From Nipponacmea schrenckii (lineage: Eukaryota; Mollusca; Gastropoda; Lottiidae): 64,000 bases of DNA. Below the pieces are notes generated by a model that worked only from the letters and a program-made list of their open reading frames with translations, was not told the origin of the DNA and did no database searches. Location of the stretch: NCBI GenBank assembly GCA_030562195.1, contig JAUJPP010000005.1, forward strand, positions 29,127,106-29,191,105. The letters run 5' to 3'. Shown one piece after another: positions 53,889 through 64,000 of this stretch. Within the stretch, counting starts at the first letter, position 1. The number at the start of each line of letters is the position of its first letter. Made by a program: the position numbers and the translations under genes.

Positions 53889-54172
53889 TTAAAGGGATAA
53901 TAGGTCTTAGATTGAACATAAAATTCGAAATTTTAATTTGGCCAGTAAGAGCTCTATTCATCAGTAAATATACATTCTACCATAAATAACATAAAAAAAA
54001 ATAAAATAAGTAATTAAGCAATTTTCAAAAATGACAATTTTGTGAGTTTTCAAGATTTTAAGGGATTCTGTTACTTAACACCAGGTAAGTTCACTGATGA
54101 ATAATATACTCATATTGACCATTCTTGACAACTTAAATTTTATGTTCATGCTATGACGCAGTATCCCTTTAA
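53889..54172. mobile_element. TTAA-flanked miniature element (about 280 bp)
   Basis: Inverted ends of about 33 bases match at 27 positions. Both start AGGGATA and share GAACATAAAATT. They directly follow TTAA on the left (53889-53892) and precede TTAA on the right (54169-54172). The interior is AT-rich and non-coding. The layout (TTAA, AGGG...CCCT, TTAA) is the same as the element at 12778-13277, although the sequences differ inside. Confidence 0.8.
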
Positions 54173-57100
54173 GGTTTGCTTGTAAAACTGAGTTTAAAAA
54201 GATTTAATTTATATATTATGTTTAAATAATTTTAGTGCTGGGCAAATTACAACCCCAGAAGTAAGGAGATAATTCCATCGCCAATGCAATTGAAAAATTG
54301 GAAACTTTCCTTAATATGAAAATGTTATATTAATATATTATTGTTCAGTGAAGAGATGTTCTAGCCCTAATATTAGTGATGACTACAAATTCAAGTCTCA
54401 TGATGTAGATATTTATCAATAAATGTGTAAACTAGCCTTTAAATTAAATAATGTTGAAATGTTTGGTTACATCTTGTGAGGTAAATGAGAAGTATAGTAT
54501 GTATAAAATGTGTTTTATATTAACTTTAACTCTATCTTTACCAATAATACTATAATAAATCTTTTTACTGACTATTTTACCATCTTCAAGTCAGTAATTT
54601 TAATGGTACCTGTTGTTTATTGTATTTCATGGTGCTGTATTACATTATAACCTAAGGTTTATAATGGTTTTATGTCTCCAATTCTCTATAACATGCTGCC
54701 TGGGCAGCTTTATGTGTATATACTACATAGCTGTACTTGGGGGGCCAATGAACTTCAAGGATTTGTACTTTTCTATATATTCACAATGCTTTTTGTGCAA
54801 AAAAAGTTTAGTTAGAAGCGCCATAAAAAAAAGAATATACAAATTCTAACTTAATATTGGCAATACATTGTTAGCTCCTTTCTCATTTTCCATTTTGTTC
54901 AGTTTTTGAAGATATATAAACATACATAATATGTATATTTATAAAAATCACATATCAAGTAAACAGAGAAATTGAGAAAAATGAATCAAAAAAAGTGGGT
55001 TTAATATTATTCCCATCAAACAGTCCATAGAAAATTTCTTAATCTACTAAGATTATTCTCAGAAGCTGAAAATGTAAAAAGGTGAGTTAAAGATGATACT
55101 CAAGTAGATTTGTCAACACTAGAGGTTGTTTGTATGCATACTGTATTGTAAGAAGTATATTGAAATAATGATATGAATTGTGCAGTCAGTCAATATTTAC
55201 CAACCTACTGAGTTCAGCACCTTCAATATTTACAATATATACTTTATTTCAACACCCTCTTGTCACCTAGCTTATATTCCAACTTCTACAATGACTTGTA
55301 TTATTTAATCTGAAATATGAAACGCATTTTAAATTCCACACATTAAAGAACAGACAACAGACATATTTGATAAAATCATGCTACTAGGTGGACATTTTAA
55401 GGTAATTACCTTATTTCTTTTTTATTCTTTCTTTCCATTTTGCTAATTGATATAAGAACTAGTGATTAGTAACTAGCAAAATATGAATAAAGCGAAATCA
55501 GCAAATCTGGTTTTCATACTCATCTAATATTATGTAATAATCAGATAAATCAAGTCAGAGTTCTTCATGTTTTATTATATTTATGTAAGTAGGTGATAAT
55601 CTTATTGTTACATGTTCAGCTCTTCTGATTTCTAACATTACAGATGACTGAAGTCATAAACTAACTCTGTATGAAAGCAGGATATAGTTTCCTTAAAAAA
55701 GATTATAAAAAGAAAAATGATGTGTCAGAATAGTTGACATTGCACTTAAGTTGGTGTTTGATAATAAATCTGATAAGACATCAGAGTTCATTGAGGTCAA
55801 CTGTTTTTAATATCTTTTTTCAAAATGAAATTTAAGTACTAATGCAATTATTTTACACACTTTTCAAGGAATTCACATTTTAAAAGCTGTTTAAGTGTAT
55901 TTGAAATGAGGCAAACTATGCTGCTCTGACTAGTTTCTTTGTTACATAAGAATAATTTGGAAGCATAGAGTTATCAGAAATGTATTAAATCTTTTCTTAA
56001 TTTGGCGAAATCAGTTGGAACATTTGGTCTGAAGAGATGATACTGTTGAAGTTATTAACATCAAAAGTTGTAAGATGAGTGATTTATTTATGTTTATTAA
56101 TCAGTATTTAATACTGAAGTAATATGTTTATTAATGTTATTAACTATATACCAATATCAATATAATTATTATTAATAATAAACTGTTTATAATAGAATCA
56201 TATATAGATGTGGGTGGTAGATATATTAATAACACATTTTGATAGCCAAAATTATTGATATTTTCAAATATGAAATATGTCACTCTATAGGCTAATATAT
56301 GTCACCAGAAAACAAGGTTCAAAGTTTTTGAATCAATATATAACGAGTTCAAATTCTAGCCTTCCGTAGTCAAAAATATTAATCCATAGAATAGAGTGGT
56401 TTCTGTTAAAATATGGTACTATATAGTTTTGCATATTAATGTTACAGATTGTGAATCAGGTCATCAGTACTCAAGAATCAGGATCTTTCACTGGCACCCA
56501 TCCTGATTTCTAGATAAATAAATTAGTGTGAATGTTTTTGAAAAACAAATTTAACCTTTCTTGAACTACCCATCTTCAGACACCAACTTATAGTAACTTC
56601 ATACTAATTGATGCTGACAAATTTTACTAATTGGTTTTATTTAACAAGTAAAGTCAATTACATTTACATCATCAGTCCATTTGTTATCCATGACCCCTGA
56701 CCCTTGTGAGTTGAAGGTCAGGTCAGATATGTTTAGGGAATGGGGTTTATTTAGAAAGTTTATCTCTAAGGAGTAAGATGTAGGGTCTGGTTTCTCTCTG
56801 ACTCAGTATAATTGTTTTCTGTAAAAATGTTAGGATTAAATCTGTGTATATATCATTCTACAGTTTGGCATAAAAAGTAAGTAATATAAATAAAGAATTA
56901 TTGATTGATTTTGGGAAAAGCTACTTAATAATGTTAATTGAAAATTTAGAAATGCTTTAAAGTTGTAATTTCATTCAGAGTATTCTGACATCTTGACACA
57001 AATGTCAAACAACACTTTGTGAAAATATTTCTGTACCACTGCATTCAGGCACAGCAATTATTTTTCAATAATGGCAGCTACTTTGCATTAAGTTAAGGAG

Positions 57101-57946
57101 AATGATAAATATACAAATCTATCACTTATTTTGACATGTCCACCTTAAAACTAATATCAATTATATCTTGTGTCTCACTCAAGGTGATAGTAATCTGCAA
57201 ATCAAATTCAATTCTGAAGGATTAGTGGGCTGAAGGCTACGAAGTAGGAATGTGTGAAACTAAGACATGACATTTTGGCAGAAATTAATGGCAAGACAAT
57301 AAAGGTTGTGTAGGTTATATGAAATTCATGAATTCTGAGCAATGAAAGAAAGAAATTCATCAAGGTTGAATTTCAGATCAGTGACATATTCTAACTGACC
57401 ACTGAGTATTTTAATGGCAGCCATTAATCAGGATAAATATAACAAGACCACAAGATAGGCAGAAGATATATCTTATTGGTAACTGATATTTTGTGTCAAA
57501 AGATTGTTGAAATGTTTTTAGGTGATTTGATGACAGATTGAAATAGTTAAAATAGGTGTTGATAGATTGGCGACATCAACTATATTTCAATTTTGATTTA
57601 AACAATATTTTATTAATAATAAGTACAATATTAATACACAAAGGCAATTGAAAAGAGGATACAAAGACAAGCCTGTACAGGCTTATATAAGTTTGCTTCC
57701 TCATATAATATAATATTTCAATTTTAACTCCTGGTACTAATCCAGTACACAGAAACTATAGATAAAAAGAATTCTTAAAGAAAAACAATTAATTTTATAT
57801 AGTCTGAGTTATCAGTTACAGTTGCAATGCAATTTTTAAGAATCTATTAACTCTCATAAAATATTACAATGTTCAGCTAGGGCACAGACTAAAAAGAAAT
57901 AGGAATATTATTTTTGTGCTTGAAATTACTCAACAAAATCATTTTT
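54173..57946. other. AT-rich non-coding stretch
   Basis: No supportable exon or element. The 78-codon frame at 54613-54849 is hydrophobic and unsupported. The stretch ends at the palindrome that opens the tandem-unit element. Confidence 0.5.
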
Positions 57947-59782
57947 ATACGCCCACACATAAATGTGGGCGTATATTGTATTGTCTGTCTGTCTGTCTGT
58001 CTGCCTGTCTACAATTGTTGTGAACACGATAGAGATCACATTTCTTGATGGATTTTGATGAAATTTGGTGTGATTGCTTTTTATTACTTAAGGATGAAGC
58101 CTATTGAAAATCAGACAAATCGAAAAATAAATTGATGAGTTATTGCCCTTGTTCTTGAAAACACATTCATTTTGCGTTCAAAAATGTGTTGTGGACATGA
58201 TAGAGAGATGGTTTCTGGATGAATTTTGACCAATTTCGGTGTGTGTGTTTGTAATCATCCAAGGATGAAGCCTGTCTGTCCGTCAGTCTGTCTGTCTGTC
58301 TGCCTGTCCACAATTGTTGTGAACTCGATAGAGACCACATTTCTTGATGGATTTTGACCAAATTTGGTGAGTGTGTTTGTTATAACCAAGGAAGAAGCCT
58401 ATTGAAAATCAGACCAATCGAAAAATATTCAATGAGTTATTGCCCTTGTTTTTGAAAATTTGTTGTGAACACGATTAAGAGTGTGTTTCTTGATGGATTT
58501 TGATGAAGAAATTTGGTGTGATTGTTTGTTATTACTTAAGGATGAAGCCTAATTAAAATCAGACAAATTGAAAAATAAATTGATGAGTTATTTCACATTC
58601 ATTTTGCGTTCAAAAATGTGTTGTGGACATGATAGAGAGATGGTTTCTGGATTGATTTTGACCAATTTCGGTGTGTGTGTTTGTAATCATCCAAGGATGA
58701 AGCCTTCTGCTTGTCAGTCTGTCCGTTTGTCTGTCCGTTTGTCCGTCCGTTTGTCTGTCCATTTGTCTGTCCGTCTGCCTGTCCACAATTGTTGTGAACA
58801 GGATAGAGACCACATTTCTTGATGGATTTTAATGAAACTTGGAATGAGTCTTTGTAATGACCCAAGGATGAAGCCTATCGAAAATGAAACCAATCGAAAA
58901 ATATTTACTATGAGTTATTGCCCTTGTCCTAAAATTCCTTGTGAACACGATAGGGAGCTGGGTTCTTGATGGAATTCGATGAAACTTGGTGTGAGTGTTT
59001 GTTATAACTCGAGGATAGACCCTATTGAAAATCAGACTAATCAAAAAATATTTATTGAGTTATTGCCCTTGTTCTTTAAAACGTGTTCACTTTATCAGCC
59101 TCTGATTCTTTGTAGACTTGATAGAGATCTGGTTTCTTGATAGATTTTGACAAAGCCTGATTTGAGCCTTTTGAATTACCCAAAGAAGAAACCGATTGCA
59201 AATTTAGCTTACCAAAAATATTTACTTTGAGTTATTGACTTTGTAGAGAAATTTCTTGTGAATACGATAGGAAGTTGTGTTCTTGATGTGTTTTGATGAA
59301 AGTTAGTGTATTTGTAACATCCTAAGGATGTACCCTATTGAAAGCCAGGCAAATCGAACATAGAGTAATTGTTCTTTAAAACGTGTTAAATTTATTGTTT
59401 ACAAGACAGAGAGGGCTGGTTTCTTCATGAAATTTGATGAAACTTAGTATGAGCCTTTGATAAGACACACAAAAAGTAAAGATTGTGCCTTATGGCCCTT
59501 TTTTTGTGAATGTTATTTTCTTTGTATGATATTGTGGTTTGCAAATATTGTGTATTCAATTTGAGTAGCTTCCCTTGAAAGAAAATGGGGGTCTTTGAAT
59601 AATGAGAGTAGTTGAGTATGTTATATCTATTGATTTATGGGCCATTCTCTCACATTTAAACTTCAACAAATCACCAAGTAAGCCCAGGCTTAACATTTTA
59701 TCAGATCACTTGTAAAATATTGCATTCACTGATACCTCTTGTCCACCGCCCGAATAACTAAGGCTGCCAATGGTGGGCGTAT
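57947..59782. mobile_element. Dispersed-repeat element made of ~150-bp tandem units
   Basis: It opens with a perfect palindrome: ATACGCCCACA (57947-57957), six-base loop, TGTGGGCGTAT (57964-57974). A (GTCT)n tract follows, then roughly ten diverged units spaced about 130-180 bases. Each unit carries a GTGAACACGATAGAGA-like box, a TTTCTTGATGGATTTTGA box and an AAGGATGAAGCCTATTGAAAATCAGAC box. The segment 58162-58273 recurs at 58594-58705 with about two differences, so units were also amplified as a larger block of 432 bases. GGTGGGCGTAT at 59772-59782 echoes the opening and may mark the other end. Short frames within are artefacts of the tetranucleotide runs. The superfamily is unknown. Confidence 0.75.
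57981..58010. repeat. (GTCT)n tetranucleotide tract
   Basis: Short uninterrupted GTCT units at the left of the tandem-unit element. Related tracts recur near 58272-58310 and 58714-58790 in CTGTCCGT variants. They open long antisense frames rich in Thr-Asp-Arg-Gln that are not genes. Confidence 0.85.
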
Positions 59783-62700
59783 TACAATGGGCCATCGCTA
59801 TTTTATTTGTGTTCCGAAGAAAATCAAATGAAGATGAAGTAAATGAATTTGAAAAATGTTAATGAAACCAAAAGTGGTACTTTATAGACCAATTTGTTGT
59901 TTAACATATTTGTAGGAAGTGTCAGACTCTAAATTCAGTCACAAAGTTTATTAAAATGTACAAATTCTCTGTTTTATCATCTTGTTGTGGGGTATATTGT
60001 CAGCTGTTCTAAATTTCTCTAAATATAATCAGGCTTATTTTAACTTAAATTTCTCCTGTAATTGATATGAAACCTGTAGTTTTAGAATCTTACATTTTTT
60101 CTGTCAGCTTTTTTGTATAATTTTTTAGCTTATTTACGCGAGAAATGTTTAAATGAATTGCTCAGATAAATTCAAGTTTATATGGATTACTTCCCCTTAT
60201 CATTGACACTCTTCAGAATGTCATATGACTGACTCTGTTTAGCACAAATAATTGTAGATTGAAAAGTTTTCCCTAAAAAATTGTGTCGAGAGATTGTCCT
60301 ATTGTGCAATTTAAACAACATAAACTCATTATTATTAAGCATTTACACTGATCATGTCAGTTAGCAATTACCTTGATTCAGCACATTTGAGAAATTACAA
60401 AGCACAACCATATAAGCTAAATTTAGTTTTGTAAAATTATTAACATTCCCAAATACAAAAGACAGCAACCTGTAGTGCACATGTTAAATCTCACAAGAAA
60501 AACTACAACTTAGCTTAGTGAAAATTTGTCTGTAATGAAATCAAAGTAAAGTGGTTCTATTCATTGTAACAGACAACATTCCACCATGATTTTCTTATTT
60601 ATCAATTTCAATGTTTTTTATAGTTTAAATATTTGAGACATCTTGATCTCACAACACAATCAACCTTTTCAAATGTGTGTGGACATACTTCAGTTTTCCG
60701 TTTTAAGTTTGACATTTTGAGGAGATGTTTTAGACACCCTTTTTTCACTTTTACAAAATTTTTATTTAACTTAACATATGTAAACTGTTACCAAAGAATT
60801 TAATAAAAACAAATTGTTTGTGCAAAGAAATTTCACAGAATGTCAAAAATCAGAAACAACGGTGTAAAGACTTAGTTTAATTGGAAGTAACATATGGGTC
60901 TAGATGACAACATCAACCTTCTCAGTTTCAAATAATTTACTGCCATTGTCATTAATTCGGATTGAGGACAGGCTTTTCATTGACTAACTCAGAATACTGT
61001 AGAAAGATTTCCAGATAGTAAAGCAATTTTAGCAGCATATGTTGTTAAAGTTTTTGTTCACAATTTTACATGATATGCTTCAGCTGACACTGTTAAAAAA
61101 AACAATTTGTTTCTAAATGGAACTCCAGAATAAAGTACTATAGTTCAAAAATTCCAAGCATGTTTGATAAAATGAATGAAAACCAGAAGATTTACATAGT
61201 CAATACAGTAGTACTTGTTTCTATGTCTAATTAATGGGTGTAAATTTTACTGTCTGAACTTGATTGAATTAGTTGAGATATTCACCATCATGATTTAACA
61301 GTACTGTGTTGATCCTAAAGTACAGAATTTGATAGAAATTAACACAGATCACATGAATTTAATTTTTTAGATTTTATGCAATTCAATGTAATTGTAAAGT
61401 CTGTCTGGATACAGTTTATTGAATGGGAGTAGTCAATGGCCTGTGTTATCTGGAATATTTATATACATGTAGGATTGAGTGGTTCACTGAAGATCTTTTG
61501 TAACAATCACTACAGAAAATTGGTAAAGTGGAAAAAGTGTACATAAAAATTTACAAAAATTCTCAGGAAACTGCAACCTTGAATTTTGACCTTCAAAAGT
61601 CAAACTTCATTTTGATATAATACCAAGAATAATCTTCTATGTTTGAAGATGAGTATGAAGTTGCTTTGATGAGCAATAAGAGAGCTAGTAGTTTGTAAAC
61701 TATGTTAAAATGTGTTGTGGGTTTATTAGTTGGAGTCGAGTGTAGATATCACAGGGAGGTGTTGGTAGGGTAGTCAAATGTCAGATGGTCTCGGAATGTA
61801 CAAAATATACACTGGATATATAAACATTGACATTCTTTATTGTTCTTTTCATCTCTAAAAACCATGTTGTATTCTGTTTTTTAATGGAAATGGTTCCAAC
61901 CATGTCTGCTGTATATTGCCTGTAGTAATTTTTGCCATATTGATTGTAATGTTTGTGCATGTCATGGCTCTTTTAGAAACGCCTAAATCACAGCATTTGT
62001 TAGCTATATATACATTGATATAAAGTGCCTATTGGATAGTTCCTTATTTAAATCTAAAGTTATAATGAGTTGGTTATGATGTTGCAATCCTCTCTACCAG
62101 ATTAGATGTACATGTTAAATAATCACATTCTTCAAATTGTATAAATAATCCACTTAATACTGACTATAATCTCAAGCGAATCGTTAGTGAATAAATAATA
62201 TTCAATTACTTTGTCAACACACAGCCTGTGTCATACTAGAACCACAGACAAATATTTCTTTTTTCTTGTGTTACTGCGGTCAGATGTCGTCTTAAATAAA
62301 TATTGACTCTGACTATTGGTCAGTGGTCAGGTTGTTGACCAATCATGTTTTCTGTACTATAAAGATCAATACTTATTGATACTTTGTATTGATTGATTTA
62401 TTTAGTTTGTACAAGTGTAACAGATGATCAGCTGATTTCAGACTGATCTTGTATTCGATTTAGATAGAATCACTTTTATTTTAAAATATCTAGACAATAT
62501 ATTATTTATGGTAATATCTGTAATGATGTTGATGCTTAATTCTTTGTTGATTACCTTCCAGAGATCTGGCTTTATTCTGCAATAGGAACAGGATATGTCA
62601 AAATATACAGTTAATCACTGAGAATATAATATTAATATAATACATTTATAGAAGACAAATAGAATATAATATATAAGTTACAAAGACAGAAGATAAAATA

Positions 62701-64000
62701 AAAGCAGGATATAGAGGCCATGTAAAGAGTAATATATTCCAGAATGATTGACACCAGTTAATCGACCCCTTCCACCCCATTAATTATAATTACTACACAT
62801 TCACTAATTCATTTATAATTTGTCTCTCGGAAATCATCTTGATAGCCTCACTGAATAATACATTGTCTTTAATTAGATCGCGGGTATTACACATTATATG
62901 CATTACACAGTATGTGGCTATTCATATTACCAATATTCCCCTAATGCTCATGAAAAACACATTGGTTGTTGGATAATTAAGAGATGCTACAGTCAAAGAA
63001 AGTCGGCACTATTGTGAGAGTATTAAAATAGCATAAAATACTGAGACCAATTATTAATAACATGCATGCACACACCAGATCTTACACACAACATGCGCAA
63101 ATTAATCACAGAGAATCAGCAAATATTTAGTTGAGATAAGGAGTTATTGAGAAGAGTTGAATATTGCCGACTGTCTATTGATGTCATCTCTCATTTCAAA
63201 TGATCGAATATTGAAAGAAGAAAGACAAGACGAATAGGAAAAGGAAAAATGAAAAATGACGGGGAACATATAAGGGTCAATGAGATGGTAGTCTTGTATA
63301 ATTGGCCACCTCAAACACTGACTGTTGTGCAGTGTGATTCGTCCAGTTCTTGAAGAGGTGATCATTTCTGACAGAAGAGTCAAGGGAATTGAAATTAAGT
63401 ATTAGTCACCAATCTGTGGCTATGGTCACTGATAGTGAAGTACTATCCTGTAGTGACTATATAGTTCTAACAGCCAACCGACTACTGACTGACAGTTGGT
63501 ATCATCTCACATTTCTTTGTTTTCATTCTCAGCCACCATTTTTAATAGTTTGACTATCATTGTTACCATGTGATTACAAACTAAAGGATACTTTGTTTCT
63601 GATATAAAGATTTGTATGTAAAGTGGAGAAATGTGACTGTAACAAAATACAATTGTTTATCTTATTGGTGTACTGAATATTTGTGAATTTATGGATCCTG
63701 TTTTAATGAGGAATTTAATGAGAATCAAGCAGAAGTCTTTGTTAATTTCTTTTAAAAAAGTACCAATTCTGTTGTGAGTTGCCAGTAGAAATTATTTGAC
63801 CTACAGTCAATGACCACTACTAAACTTGAATTCTATAATTTTGAAGTAATTTAAGTCTTTGTTAGTCATCCACCATGTTGTTTTAAATTATACGTGTATT
63901 AAAGACGGTTATCAAGATTTAAAGAGAAGAGTTTAATTGTTGCTAATATTTATGGAATGAATCATAAGAACCATGGTATAACATTATTTGATAGTGGAGA
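59783..64000. other. AT-rich non-coding stretch to window end
   Basis: No supportable exon, RNA gene or element. The minus-strand frame at 63144-63383 is short and not recognised. Possibly still intron of the plus-strand gene. Confidence 0.5.

Noticed and set aside
58167..59044. Frames rich in Thr-Asp-Arg-Gln on the minus strand and Ser-Val-Arg-Leu on the plus strand
   Set aside because: They come from GTCT/GTCC tetranucleotide runs and the repeated units of the tandem element, not from genes.

Overview
The window is AT-rich, CpG-poor, intron-dominated animal DNA. It looks like a lophotrochozoan, most likely a mollusc. This is inferred from the coding exon, which has bilaterian PDZRN3/4 character, from the dispersed-repeat style (arrays opening with an ATACGCCCACA palindrome, AAGGGAGATAA motifs) and from a Penelope-like retroelement. 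No species can be named. Most long reading frames are chance frames and were not annotated.

Host gene: the one clearly recognisable host coding exon is at 46363-46589 (+). It encodes the second half of a PDZ domain and the following linker of a PDZRN3/PDZRN4-type protein. An upstream exon candidate at 34815-34988 (+) starts Met-Gly-Cys and ends in phase 0 at a splice donor, so it can join directly to the PDZ exon. This matches the architecture I recall for short vertebrate PDZRN isoforms. A second, much shorter candidate first exon lies at 38902-38928. Introns appear to exceed 10 kb, so most of the window is probably intron.

Mobile DNA: (1) a decayed Penelope-like element on the minus strand (22227-25608). 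Its ORF1 carries a His/Gln tract and an SGNH-hydrolase-like domain. Its ORF2 carries a reverse transcriptase, a Cys motif and a GIY-YIG endonuclease. A hammerhead-ribozyme-like motif sits just 5' of ORF1. (2) Two TTAA-flanked AGGG...CCCT miniature elements (12778-13277 and 53889-54172). (3) A hAT-like non-autonomous element (31672-32722) with 8-bp flanking repeats, and a weaker candidate at 42546-42972. (4) A foldback element with a hammerhead-like centre (2218-2350). (5) A 1.8-kb element made of diverged ~150-bp tandem units (57947-59782).

Odd region: 31046-31672 (-) contains reading frames that look like the 3' end of an unidentified gene. It is cut by the hAT-like element on one side. It is also broken by a 61-bp copy of part of that same element, flanked by a perfect 21-bp direct repeat.

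The remaining DNA (1-2217, 2351-11628, 13278-20189, 25609-31045, 32731-34814, most of 34989-46362, 46590-53888, 54173-57946 and 59783-64000) shows only AT-rich sequence, short hairpins and small tandem repeats. No tRNA, rRNA, CRISPR or prokaryotic feature was seen.
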